Below, piece after piece: positions 25,512 through 34,384 of a stretch of DNA of 64,000 bases. Made by a program: the position numbers and the translations under genes. The DNA lies in contig NZ_JAVRHN010000012.1 in NCBI RefSeq assembly GCF_031846645.1, positions 1-64,000 of the forward strand, in the 5' to 3' direction. The notes under the pieces were generated by a model. That model ran no database searches. It saw only the letters and a program-made list of their open reading frames with translations, and was not told the origin of the DNA. Origin of the DNA: Autumnicola psychrophila. Its GTDB lineage: Bacteria > Bacteroidota > Bacteroidia > Flavobacteriales > Flavobacteriaceae. Position 1 is the stretch's first letter. Each line of letters opens with the position of its first letter.

Positions 25512-26864
25512 ATGAAAAAGAAATTATCCCAAAGTCTAATTTTTCTCATTTTTAGCGTCTTGGTATCTTCTGCCGGTCTTTCCCAACAAACAGATGCACG
25601 CATCTATAAAATCATTGAAAAAGTCTCTGCCGACAGCATAGAAAACGATATCCGAAAATTGGCAAATTTCGGCACCAGAAATACTTTTAGCGATACTGTT
25701 TCCAGTACAAGAGGGATTGGTGCCGCCAGAAGGTGGATTAAATCTGAATTTGATAATATCTCTGGGGACTGCCAGAATTGTCTGGATGTTTTTTATCAGA
25801 AAGATTTTGTAACTCCCGAAGATGGCGAGCGAATCCCACATGAGGCGTGGATTGTTAATGTAATTGCCATCCAGAAAGGTACAAAATATCCTAATCGCTA
25901 CATCATCATGAGCGGCGACATAGATTCCCGTAATTCTGATACTATGGACTATGAAGGTGATGCGCCAGGTGCAAATGACAATGCCAGCGGGATGGCCGGT
26001 ACCATTGAAGCGGCAAGAGTACTTTCCAATTATGAGTTCGAAAATAGTATTGTTTACGTGGGACTTTCTGGAGAAGAACAAGGGCTCTTTGGAGGAAAAG
26101 GCCTGGCAGAATATGCCAAAGAAAATAACTGGGAGATCATAGGCATTCTGAATAACGATATGATTGGAAATATTGAAGGTGTTGATGGAGTAATAGATAA
26201 CCGTACCTTTCGCATCTTTTCTGAACCTGTCCCTCCTACTGAAACTGAACAGGAAAGGACCATGCGCAGATTCTATGGTGGTGAGGTAGATGGAATTTCC
26301 CGGCAGCTCGCCCGCTATATTCACAATACTACAGAAACCTATATGCCTGAAATGAACCCGATGATGATTTACAGGCTCGATCGCTTTGGTCGCGGCGGCC
26401 ATCACCGGCCTTTTAATGATCTTGGTTTTGCAGGTGTACGAATAATGGAAGCACATGAAAATTATAACCGTCAGCATCAGGATATAAGAACGGAAGATGG
26501 AATAGCATATGGCGATGTAATTGAAGGTGTTAATTTTGATTATGCTGAAAAATTGACTTCTGTAAACGCAATTAATCTTGCCAGCCTTGCCTGGGCTCCA
26601 CCGGCACCAGAAAATGTCGAAATTGGTGGAATTGTGGAAGCTTCTGCAAGATTAAGATGGAAAGAAGTAGAAGGAGATATTGCCGGGTACAAAATTTACT
26701 GGAGAGATACGACTTCCCGTACCTGGTACCACTCCCGCTTTGTAGGTGACGTAAACGAATTTACTCTTGAAGGTATAGTTATTGATAATTTCTTTTTTGG
26801 CGTAGCTGCCGTTGGAAAAAATGGGCACGAAAGCCTGGTTGTTTTTCCTTCCGGTACTTATTAG
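25512..26864 (+). CDS. M28-family metallopeptidase with C-terminal fibronectin III domain
   Basis: A 450-residue secreted protein: signal peptide at about 1-24 (cut near SSAGLSQ), an M28 aminopeptidase-like domain at about 30-360 and a fibronectin type III domain at about 370-450. Zinc-site motifs can be followed: Asp138 in SGDIDSR, Asp156 in GANDNASG, Glu188-Glu189 in SGEEQG, Asp216 in NNDMIG and a C-terminal GRGGHHRPFND. The first position, His in typical M28 (G-H-x-D), is Asp136 here, so the first metal ligand is altered. Other ligands look intact. It probably cleaves peptides in the periplasm or outside the cell; the altered site could mean different metal use. Confidence 0.88.
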   Translation: MKKKLSQSLIFLIFSVLVSSAGLSQQTDARIYKIIEKVSADSIENDIRKLANFGTRNTFSDTVSSTRGIGAARRWIKSEFDNISGDCQNCLDVFYQKDFVTPEDGERIPHEAWIVNVIAIQKGTKYPNRYIIMSGDIDSRNSDTMDYEGDAPGANDNASGMAGTIEAARVLSNYEFENSIVYVGLSGEEQGLFGGKGLAEYAKENNWEIIGILNNDMIGNIEGVDGVIDNRTFRIFSEPVPPTETEQERTMRRFYGGEVDGISRQLARYIHNTTETYMPEMNPMMIYRLDRFGRGGHHRPFNDLGFAGVRIMEAHENYNRQHQDIRTEDGIAYGDVIEGVNFDYAEKLTSVNAINLASLAWAPPAPENVEIGGIVEASARLRWKEVEGDIAGYKIYWRDTTSRTWYHSRFVGDVNEFTLEGIVIDNFFFGVAAVGKNGHESLVVFPSGTY

Positions 26865-26881
26865 ATACCACGTTAATTATT

Positions 26882-26924
26882 AAAAAAATCCCGGAACTTT
26901 TAATTAAAGCTCCGGGATTTTTTT
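26882..26924 (+). terminator. Terminator of the M28 peptidase gene
   Basis: AAAAAAATCCCGGA pairs perfectly with TCCGGGATTTTTTT around a 15-nt loop, 17 nt after the stop. Confidence 0.85.
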
Positions 26925-27142
26925 ATTTACAAGTTCTGGAATTACAGGGAAAACTTTAGCTTCTGTATTCCGGCTACTCTTCTTCAGGGTTTTTCAATCT
27001 ACTTTTCAATACCATTGCAGAGTTTGCCGCTCAGCAGCTTCAGAAAAATTCTTAAGTCTTAATTAACAATACTTTATATTAAGCTTAGATAATCTGAGAC
27101 GTTTATGTACTTACCTTAGATAGAATTAAACCACTATAGGAG

Positions 27143-27382
27143 ATGGCAGAGATAAATGTAGAGAAGAAAAAATCCAAATGGTTATGGATCATTTTGGCTG
27201 CGGTCATACTAGGAATAATTTTACTTGTTTTTTTATTTCAGGATGGCAATGTTGATGAAGAAAATCCTGACCAATTAGAAGAAGTTACCCTTGCCCCCAG
27301 ATTGTTGCTCCATTCCTCAAATGTGAAATTTCTACAGGAGCTGCATGCGCCGTTCAGGATTAAAATTGAAGCACTGGTTTAG
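27143..27382 (+). CDS. Short one-TM protein, shortened paralogue of the gene at 32820
   Basis: A 79-residue protein starting MAEINVEKKKSKWLW with a membrane segment at about 14-32, then an acidic stretch (DGNVDEENPDQLEEV). The start and layout match the reconstructed product of the frameshifted gene at 32820 (MAEIKVEKKKPIWPW, TM, acidic linker). The remaining 31 residues do not match, and the approximately 130-residue helical C-terminal domain of that paralogue is missing. No other frame restores it, so this looks like a truncated copy with a replaced end. A PRC-barrel gene follows after 53 nt, as in the second cassette. Confidence 0.6.
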   Translation: MAEINVEKKKSKWLWIILAAVILGIILLVFLFQDGNVDEENPDQLEEVTLAPRLLLHSSNVKFLQELHAPFRIKIEALV

Positions 27383-27435
27383 AAAATTATAACAACAGAA
27401 AAAAAAAAGATTTAGTTTAATAAATTATAATAGCT

Positions 27436-28428
27436 ATGAGCACAAAAAATAAAAATCAGCATCTTTTCCACTTCAGTGAATTATCAGATTATAAAATCTC
27501 TAGTAAAGATCCCGATATTAGAGGATGGGCAGTGAAGGATTCAGACAATCGGGTTATTGGCAAGGTGGACAACCTTTTGGTCAATAAAGAAATTGAAAAG
27601 GTTGTTTATCTGGATGTGGAAGTAGACTCAACCATTATTGAAGCAAATCATGATCCCTATGGAAAACCAACTAATGAAGATGTTCATGAATTTGTAAATA
27701 AAGAAGGTGAGAACCACGTTATTATTCCAGTTGGAATGGTAGGAATTAACAGGGATCAGAAATATGTTTTTACCGATACTATAGATCATCGTACTTTTGC
27801 CGAAACAAAACGTTATCGATCTGGAAACCATATAGATCGCGGATATGAAGAAACGGTACTTCAATCCTATAACCGTCATTCTTCTTCAGATAGAGCAAAG
27901 GCGCGAAGAAACAGTACTCCCGAAGACCTGGAGTACGAAAGAACTTCTGCAAGCAGAATTCCTGATGAGGAAGTCCGTCGCAGGGAAATTGAAGAACGGG
28001 AGCATCCACGCCACCAGGAGTTTTCAGAAACCAGAAGAAGCAACGCGGTAACTTCTGAAAGACATGCCGATACTTCTTATGACAATGATTTGCGAAGTGA
28101 CCGGGAGAAACGGCAATCACAGGATCATAACTTTACAGAAGAACGGGATTATGATGAAAACCGTGATCGCGATTATAAAGAAAATAGATTTGATGAAGAC
28201 CGTGTTGCTGGAAATAATTCAAAAGCGCCTAAGCCAAGTTCTGCTTATGACCAGCAATACCAAAGCGAAGAGCAACAAAGAAGACCGGAAAACGAAGATT
28301 TTCTTGATGAATCTGATACAAACTCCTTCAGAAATAGAAGAACCAAAGGAAGAAATACTTCGGAAGATGATTTTTACGATAGAACCGAATTCCACAATAA
28401 GGATTATGACGGAAGACGGGAAGTCTAG
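27436..28428 (+). CDS. PRC-barrel domain protein with long charged tail, copy 1
   Basis: A 330-residue cytoplasmic protein. Residues about 10-135 form a PRC-barrel region (LSDYKISSKDPDIRGWAV, then VIGKVDNLLVNK and VVYLDVEV). The remaining 190 residues are extremely polar, full of Arg, Glu, Asp and Asn with no hydrophobic core, hence probably disordered. The N-terminal half is clearly paralogous to the protein at 33457; the tails differ. Stress-related PRC-barrel proteins of this kind are common in soil and marine bacteria, but no molecular function is known. The disordered hydrophilic tail recalls desiccation-protective proteins; that is inference. Confidence 0.85.
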   Translation: MSTKNKNQHLFHFSELSDYKISSKDPDIRGWAVKDSDNRVIGKVDNLLVNKEIEKVVYLDVEVDSTIIEANHDPYGKPTNEDVHEFVNKEGENHVIIPVGMVGINRDQKYVFTDTIDHRTFAETKRYRSGNHIDRGYEETVLQSYNRHSSSDRAKARRNSTPEDLEYERTSASRIPDEEVRRREIEEREHPRHQEFSETRRSNAVTSERHADTSYDNDLRSDREKRQSQDHNFTEERDYDENRDRDYKENRFDEDRVAGNNSKAPKPSSAYDQQYQSEEQQRRPENEDFLDESDTNSFRNRRTKGRNTSEDDFYDRTEFHNKDYDGRREV

Positions 28429-28456
28429 TTAGAAAAAAGTAATATATCTGAAGAAT

Positions 28457-28501
28457 AAAAAGGCAAATATCGGCTCTCGCTAGCCGATATTTGCCTTTTT
28501 T
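28457..28501. terminator. Strong bidirectional terminator
   Basis: A perfect 19-bp stem (arms beginning AAAAAGGCAAATATCGG and ending CCGATATTTGCCTTTTT) with a 6-nt loop. It lies between the converging PRC-barrel gene and tex. Confidence 0.9.
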
Positions 28502-28592
28502 GATGCTCGTCTGTAAATGGTAAAATTGTTTACTAAATTCTACCACAAATCTCACTCCTTTAAGAGCATCAAAGACTCACCCTAGTTCAATT

Positions 28593-30713
28593 TTAGTCAA
28601 TTAACGAAAGTTGAATCCGCTTTCGAGCCTCATCCAGAGCTATAATCGTCACCATAACCTCTTGGTTGAGCTTTACAACAGTATTTACATCACTTACATA
28701 GCTATTTGCCAGTTTTGAGATGTGAACCAGCCCACTTTCTTTAATTCCAATGTCTACAAAGCACCCGAAATTGGTGATATTATTGACCAAACCTGGCAGT
28801 TTCATTCCTTCTTTTAAATCCTGAAAGGTTTTTACAGAAGGATCAAATTCAAATTGAGAAATTTCGCTTCTTGGATCTAATCCCGGCTTCTCCAGCTCTC
28901 TTACAATATCTTTTAAAGTTGGCAAACCAGCTTCAGCAGAGATATAGGCCGATAATTGTAATTTTTGAAGCACCTCCTTATTTCCTGCCAATTCAGAAAT
29001 TTTCATGTTATTGGTACGTGCCATTTTTTCCACAATATCGTAACTCTCGGGATGCACACCGGTAGCATCGAGCAAATTATTTCCATTCTTTATCCGAAGA
29101 AATCCAGCAGATTGTTCAAATACCTTAGGTCCTAACCTGGTGATTTTCAGCAAGTCCTTCCTGTTTTTTAATCCGGAATTTTTATTGCGATAGTCGATAA
29201 TATTTGAAGCAATTGTAGGCCCGACACCTGAAACATAAGAAAGTAATTCTTTGCTGGCAGTATTCACATTCACACCTATTCTGTTTACGCAAAGCATTAC
29301 CACATTATCCAGTTTTTCTTTTAGTTTCCCCTGGTCTACCTCGTGTTGGTATTGCCCTACCCCTATTGCTTTAGGATCAATTTTTACAAGCTCAGCAAGG
29401 GGGTCAGACAACCTGCGACCAATCGAAACTGCGCCCCTAACGGTAATATCACAATCTGGAAATTCCTCTCTCGCTACTTTTGAAGCAGAATAGACCGATG
29501 CTCCTGCTTCGTTTACTACAAAAATTGGGATATCGTTTCTTAAAGGGATATTCTTTACCATTTGCTCAGTTTCACGGGAAGCAGTTCCGTTTCCTATGGA
29601 AATAGCATCAATCTTATACTTTTCAACAAGGGATTTTATAGTTTGTTCTGCCTCGGTACTCTTATTCTGCGGAGGATGCGGATAAATATTTGTGTTGTGC
29701 AAAAGTTTCCCATTTTCGTCCAGGCATACCAGCTTACAGCCAGACTTAAAGCCGGGATCCAAGGCAAGAATTCTTTTATTTCCCAAAGGAGGTGCCATAA
29801 GTAGCTGTTCCAGGTTGGAAGCAAAAACCGCTATAGCTTCCTTATCTGCCTTTAGTTTGGCTTCATTTAAAAATTCCGTAGAAAAAGAAGGTTTTAATAA
29901 TCTCTTATAGGAATCTTCTATTGCTTCTGAAATTACCGGAGAAGAAAAGTTTCTTTTTACGATTACTTGAGAAATGATCTCATATGCCTTCTTCTTTTCT
30001 ACTTCTAATTTTATCCTCACCAGCCCTTCTTCCTGAGCGCGGTGAATAGCAAGAAAACGATGAGACGGAATTTTTTTCAGGCTTTCACTCCAGTCAAAAT
30101 ACTGAGAGAACTTTTGTGCTTCAGAAGTTTCTTTTTTCGATTTTACCACTTTAGAACTGATCACTGCAGTCCTGGAATACAACTGCCTTAATTTATGACG
30201 AACCACCTGGTTTTCATTAACCCATTCTGCAATAATATTTTTTGCTCCCTCTAAAGCTTCAGAAGTATTTTCTATCTCTCCCTTTACAAACCTCTGCGCG
30301 GCGTCTTCGGAATTTGCAGAATTCTGAGCCATTAAAATTTTCGCCAATGGTTCAAGTCCCTGCTCCCGTGCAACATCAGCTTTCGTCTTTCTTTTCTTTT
30401 TAAAAGGCAGATATAAATCTTCTAGTTGAACGAGATCTGAAGCATTATCAATTTGTTTCTTTAAGGGATCGGTTAAGGAATTTTGGTCTTCTATAGCCTT
30501 TAGGATAGTAGCTTTTCTTTTCTGAAGCTCGTCGAAAGACTTAATCAGACCTTCGATCTTTTCGATTTCAATTTCGTTAAGATTTCCTGTAGCTTCTTTT
30601 CTATATCTGGCAATAAATGGGATGGTTGCTCCCTCTCTTAAAAGATCGATTGCATTTTCAAGGTCCTTTCCAGGCAGTTCCATTCTGGTGGCAACGAAAG
30701 ATATTGGTGTCAA
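28593..30713 (-). CDS. tex: Tex-family RNA-binding protein
   Basis: A 706-residue protein with all Tex modules in order: the N-terminal helical domain, a YqgF/RNase H-like domain starting ILALDPGFKSG at about 317-327, helix-hairpin-helix motifs (SYVSGVGPTIASNIIDYR and ITRLGPKVFEQSAGF, about 490-535), and a C-terminal S1 domain at about 628-704 (VNNITNFGCFVDIGIKESG). Tex and its eukaryotic relative Spt6 act in transcription and RNA metabolism. The start used here gives a short N-terminus (MTPISFVATRMEL); the family often begins about ten residues earlier or later. It is a single gene on the minus strand. Confidence 0.95.
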   Translation of the reverse strand: MTPISFVATRMELPGKDLENAIDLLREGATIPFIARYRKEATGNLNEIEIEKIEGLIKSFDELQKRKATILKAIEDQNSLTDPLKKQIDNASDLVQLEDLYLPFKKKRKTKADVAREQGLEPLAKILMAQNSANSEDAAQRFVKGEIENTSEALEGAKNIIAEWVNENQVVRHKLRQLYSRTAVISSKVVKSKKETSEAQKFSQYFDWSESLKKIPSHRFLAIHRAQEEGLVRIKLEVEKKKAYEIISQVIVKRNFSSPVISEAIEDSYKRLLKPSFSTEFLNEAKLKADKEAIAVFASNLEQLLMAPPLGNKRILALDPGFKSGCKLVCLDENGKLLHNTNIYPHPPQNKSTEAEQTIKSLVEKYKIDAISIGNGTASRETEQMVKNIPLRNDIPIFVVNEAGASVYSASKVAREEFPDCDITVRGAVSIGRRLSDPLAELVKIDPKAIGVGQYQHEVDQGKLKEKLDNVVMLCVNRIGVNVNTASKELLSYVSGVGPTIASNIIDYRNKNSGLKNRKDLLKITRLGPKVFEQSAGFLRIKNGNNLLDATGVHPESYDIVEKMARTNNMKISELAGNKEVLQKLQLSAYISAEAGLPTLKDIVRELEKPGLDPRSEISQFEFDPSVKTFQDLKEGMKLPGLVNNITNFGCFVDIGIKESGLVHISKLANSYVSDVNTVVKLNQEVMVTIIALDEARKRIQLSLID

Positions 30714-30794
30714 GCAAAATATATTAGGGGTTATTAATTATACTTCTTAAACGGATTAAGGTAAAATTATATACATTATGATCGAAATTTTAAT

Positions 30795-31760
30795 CTATAT
30801 AATTTCAACTTTCTTAGAATGTGCAATTGCTTTATCACTGTTTTGGAAATAGCAGGTTTCCACTCCCATATCCTGCATATTCTTTAAGACAATCTTCACC
30901 TCCTCCTTTTTAGTTCTATTCGTCTGCCGGATATAAACGGCGCCAATACTTTTTGGATACATTTTAATCACTTTTTCATAAAGAAAAGGATCGTGCTGGG
31001 AATCATCTCCCAACAAAACATACTGAAGTTTCGGATAAAATGAAATGATATCGCTAATCTTATCAAATTTATGATCATGGCTACCTCTACCACTGGAAAA
31101 GAAATCCCGAATTCCGGTTTTTATTTTCTTCAGCTTAATTACTGCTTTTGGCAATTCATGAATTCTGGCGAATTCTTCAATAAATTCGTAAAGATTCCAT
31201 TCGCTACTGGAAACATAGAAAAAGGAGTTTGATGCTTCCTTGCTATCCTGCCCTGCAATACTAAGAGCCTGATAATGACGAACCACGTCATTGAAAATTT
31301 TCCGTTTATTCACGTTTTTTGAGAGCATCACATACAGCTTTTTAAATACGCTGTTACTGTGCGAAATCAAAAAAGTATCATCTATATCTGAAATTATTCC
31401 GAATTTACTTTTATAAGGTTTAAGTAGCTCCCCTTTTTCTATAATTCCAAAATCGTGAAGTTCACATATAACAGTATATTCATGCCAGCCACTCTTAAGA
31501 TCTTCATTGTAAGGAATTGTAAATTGGAAAAATCCATCTTCCTGAGTCTTTGTGGTAATATTTAGATCTCTAAATTTTAATCTTATTTCTACATTTTCCA
31601 AAGGTTTAATTCTAAACATATGTAATATGGAAAATGCGTGCTTAATACCTTTACGGTCCAGCCTGTATTTATCTGGAGCCCAGGATTTAAAAAGATGTCC
31701 AAAAACTACAAGTTCCTGGTCATTAACATAACCGCGATATAATTTTAAATCAAGTTTCAA
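30795..31760 (-). CDS. App1-type phosphatidate phosphatase (DUF2183)
   Basis: A 321-residue cytoplasmic protein. The HAD-like signature FGIISDIDDTFLIS lies at about 125-138, with the DxDxT pair Asp-x-Asp-Asp-Thr. The C-terminal half has FSSGRGSHDHKFDKI and VLLGDDSQHDPFLYEKV, both typical of the App1/DUF2183 family. App1 dephosphorylates phosphatidic acid to diacylglycerol. The gene is divergent, 56 bp away, from a diacylglycerol-kinase-like gene that would do the reverse. Substrate specificity in bacteria is little tested, so phosphatidate is inferred from family. Confidence 0.85.
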   Translation of the reverse strand: MKLDLKLYRGYVNDQELVVFGHLFKSWAPDKYRLDRKGIKHAFSILHMFRIKPLENVEIRLKFRDLNITTKTQEDGFFQFTIPYNEDLKSGWHEYTVICELHDFGIIEKGELLKPYKSKFGIISDIDDTFLISHSNSVFKKLYVMLSKNVNKRKIFNDVVRHYQALSIAGQDSKEASNSFFYVSSSEWNLYEFIEEFARIHELPKAVIKLKKIKTGIRDFFSSGRGSHDHKFDKISDIISFYPKLQYVLLGDDSQHDPFLYEKVIKMYPKSIGAVYIRQTNRTKKEEVKIVLKNMQDMGVETCYFQNSDKAIAHSKKVEII

Positions 31761-31816
31761 TTCTTTTATTTTTTCTCTAACTAAAGTTTCTTTTCAAAAT
31801 AGTTAATTTTAGACAT

Positions 31817-32704
31817 ATGACTAAATTTATGAGAAGAATTAAAGAAATTTTATTAGTTGTAAACCCTATTGCGGGTGATATTGATAAGAAAGATCTGGTG
31901 GAAGATTTTAAAGCTATTGCTGCAAAATGTGATGTTGAGGTATTTATATACCATACTAAAGGCGAAAAGGACGTTAAACATGTAAGGAAAATTACAAGGG
32001 AAAGAAAACCCTTTAGGATCGTAGCTGCCGGCGGTGACGGAACTATTAAGATGGTAGCCGAAGCTGTTAAAGGATTGGATATCCCCATTGGCGTTGTCCC
32101 GAGCGGATCTGCCAATGCACTTGCTTTAAATTTAGATCTACCCAAAAGCCTGGAAGAGCAAATTAATGTTGCATTGGGACATCACTACCTCGATGTAGAT
32201 CTTATTTCACTGAACGACGAAATCGGGCTGCATATGAGTGATCTGGGAATAAATGCTGAACTCATAAAAAATTATGAATCATCCACATTCCGAGGTAAGC
32301 TTGGATATCTTTTACAAACCATTCCTACCCTTATCCAAAGCAAGTATCCTTTTAACTTTACTGTAGAGACTAAAGATACGACTATTACAGAAAAAGGAGT
32401 TTTACTTGCTATTGCCAATGCCAGGAAATATGGTACGGGTGCAAAGGTTAATCCAGAGGGAAAATTAGACGATGGTGTTTTTGAAATCTTAATTTTTAAG
32501 AATCTGGATTTAATGGAAATCCTAAAAACACTAAGAAATGAGGTGCATTTAAGTTCCGATTTCATAAAAATTATTCATACAGAGGAAGCAAAAATTACCT
32601 GCAAAGAGCCTGTGGCCTTTCAGGTTGACGGAGAATATCTTGGTGAAACAAAGATTGTAAATGTTAAAATTCTCCCTGAAAAAATAAAAATCGCAGTACC
32701 CTAA
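31817..32704 (+). CDS. Diacylglycerol/lipid kinase (YegS/DgkB family)
   Basis: A 295-residue lipid kinase. The nucleotide-binding motif AAGGDGTIKMVAEA (Gly72-Gly73-Asp74-Gly75-Thr76 region) and the VPSGSANALALNLDLP motif are typical of the DAGK catalytic domain. The C-terminal beta sandwich ends with VAFQVDGEYLG. Members phosphorylate diacylglycerol, ceramide or other lipids at the inner membrane face. Divergent pairing with an App1-type phosphatase suggests opposing control of phosphatidate and diacylglycerol. TAATTTTA at 31804-31811 may be its -7 box. Confidence 0.88.
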   Translation: MTKFMRRIKEILLVVNPIAGDIDKKDLVEDFKAIAAKCDVEVFIYHTKGEKDVKHVRKITRERKPFRIVAAGGDGTIKMVAEAVKGLDIPIGVVPSGSANALALNLDLPKSLEEQINVALGHHYLDVDLISLNDEIGLHMSDLGINAELIKNYESSTFRGKLGYLLQTIPTLIQSKYPFNFTVETKDTTITEKGVLLAIANARKYGTGAKVNPEGKLDDGVFEILIFKNLDLMEILKTLRNEVHLSSDFIKIIHTEEAKITCKEPVAFQVDGEYLGETKIVNVKILPEKIKIAVP

Positions 32705-32819
32705 GAAGGTAAAGCCTTTATTAACAAAGCTTTATTCTAACCTTAATAGATTCTGCCTTTTCCTTTTCTTACTTTGAACTACAACTAATTAATTAATTCC
32801 AAACCAAAAAATTTACATT

Positions 32820-33436
32820 ATGGCAGAAATCAAAGTTGAAAAGAAAAAGCCCATTTGGCCATGGATAATTGCCGGACTCTTGTATTGGCAATTTTATATT
32901 TCCTTTTTGCAAATGGGGACGACGATGAGATAATCGATGAAACCGAGCAGGAACAAGTTATAGACACAACATCTATAGAAGAGGAAAATACCGCTAACTG
33001 GGACAACAACAGGAATGATACCGTGGGCGGTGTAGATGGCTACTTATCATATATAGGAGATGAGTCCAGAATGGGTATTGATCATGAATATACCAATAAT
33101 GCAATTATCTATCTTATGAACGCCGTGCAGGCTAAAGCAAACGAATTAAATGTGGATATAGATGCGGATATGCAGGAGATCAGACAAAAAGCTGAACAAA
33201 TCACTCAGGATCCTATGGCTACTAACCATGCTGATAAGATTAAGGACGCAGGAAGTGATCTCACTAATGTAATTGAAAATTTACAGGAAGAACAATTTCC
33301 TGATCTTTCACAAGACGTACAGGAAGTAAAATCTGCTGTACAAGACATTGATGGTTCTGTTCTCACTTTGGAACAGAAAGATAAGGTCAATAAATTCTTT
33401 GACGAAGCAGGTGATGTTCTAAATAAAATGAGCTAA
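32820..33436 (+). pseudogene. Frameshifted gene for a one-TM protein with helical C-terminal domain
   Basis: The natural start at 32820 reads MAEIKVEKKKPIWPWIIAGLL and then enters a wrong frame and stops within about 40 codons. The -1 frame continues LVLAILYFLFANGDDDE and stays open to 33436. Adding one G after the Leu codon near 32882 would give a smooth membrane segment (IIAGLLVLAILYFLF), which matches the paralogue at 27143. The restored protein would be about 205 residues: TM at 13-33, acidic linker, a GYLSYIGDESRMGIDHEYT motif and two long helices. It is either a real one-base deletion or a sequencing error. Translation from an internal ATG at 32855 is unlikely. A PRC-barrel gene follows 20 nt later. 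Confidence 0.7.
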
Positions 33437-33456
33437 CAATTAAAAATTAAAAAATT

Positions 33457-34299
33457 ATGGCAAATACTAGTAATAATAGAGACAATAAAAATAAACATTT
33501 GTTTTATTTGAATGAACTTTCCGACTATAAGGTTGCAAGCGATGACCCGGATGTAAGAGGGTGGGAAGTACAGGATAAAGATAATCGCGTAGTAGGAAAG
33601 GTAGATAATCTTATGGTCAATAAAAATACACAAAGAGTAGTGTATCTTGACGTTGAAGTTGATAAATCCATTATTGAGGCTAACCATAAGCCTTACAGGG
33701 ACAGTGCCAATGATGGTGTTCACGAATTCATCAACAAAGATGGAGAGAATCATCTAATAGTGCCTGTAGGACTTGTTAGGCTTAATACTAATAAGAATTT
33801 TGTCTACACTGATAGAATTGATCACAGGACTTTTGCTCAAACAAAGCGAATGGAAAAAGGATCAAATGTCGACCGAGATTATGAGACTGTAGTACTGGCA
33901 TCTTATGACAGATCTGGTAGCCGTACAAGTGAAAGTGGAAATGTTGTGAGAGATACAAATACAGAAGTAGATGACCTTTCAAACAGAAAAGCTGATACCC
34001 GTACAGGTAATAGTGGCAACTTAACTGAAAATCGTTCTACCGGAGTTGCAGACAATCAAAATGATCCTGCTTTTAAGGAAAGCCGTGGACATAAAGCAGA
34101 TAGTTTAAGCGATACTCATACTAGAGATAAAGACTTAAAAGGGACTACTTCAAATACTGTTACTGGTAAAGAAAGTGATCCTGCTTTTCAGGACGATCAA
34201 AAACGGAGATCAGATAATGATCTGATTTCTAACGATGATGACTCTTTTTATAAACGAAAGGAATTTGATCGTACAAACTATAAGAGCAATAAAAACTAA
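33457..34299 (+). CDS. PRC-barrel domain protein with charged tail, copy 2
   Basis: A 280-residue paralogue of the protein at 27436. The PRC-barrel part (about 14-140) shares LSDYKxxSxDPDxRGWxV, NRVxGKVDNLxVNK, VVYLDVEVD and the ending IDHRTFAxTKR. The tail of about 130 residues is hydrophilic, rich in Asp, Asn, Ser, Thr and Arg, and contains two related segments, NDPAFKESRGHKADSLS and SDPAFQDDQKRRSDND. It lies 20 nt after the frameshifted one-TM gene and likely shares its transcript. Confidence 0.85.
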   Translation: MANTSNNRDNKNKHLFYLNELSDYKVASDDPDVRGWEVQDKDNRVVGKVDNLMVNKNTQRVVYLDVEVDKSIIEANHKPYRDSANDGVHEFINKDGENHLIVPVGLVRLNTNKNFVYTDRIDHRTFAQTKRMEKGSNVDRDYETVVLASYDRSGSRTSESGNVVRDTNTEVDDLSNRKADTRTGNSGNLTENRSTGVADNQNDPAFKESRGHKADSLSDTHTRDKDLKGTTSNTVTGKESDPAFQDDQKRRSDNDLISNDDDSFYKRKEFDRTNYKSNKN

Positions 34300-34321
34300 A
34301 TTCTCTCTAAAAGAGTAATGC

Positions 34322-34351
34322 AAAAGGAGAAGTTGAAAAGCTTCTCCTTTT
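34322..34351 (+). terminator. Terminator of the second PRC-barrel cassette
   Basis: AAAAGGAGAAG pairs perfectly with CTTCTCCTTTT around TTGAAAAG, with further Ts, 22 nt after the stop. Confidence 0.85.
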
Positions 34352-34384
34352 TTTAGTATAATATATTTTTTAATTACGACATTA

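Noticed and set aside
25536..26477. Minus-strand open frame of 313 codons
   Set aside because: It lies wholly opposite the M28 peptidase gene; its translation shows no domain, and the plus-strand protein is clearly conserved.
28945..28972. GGCCGATAATTGTAATTTTTG resembling the palindromic element
   Set aside because: It is inside the tex gene, differs at the loop, and no pairing arms remain.
32855..33436. Gene starting at the internal ATG 32855
   Set aside because: The start would lie within the conserved N-terminal part read in another frame; the better explanation is a one-base frameshift in a gene starting at 32820.
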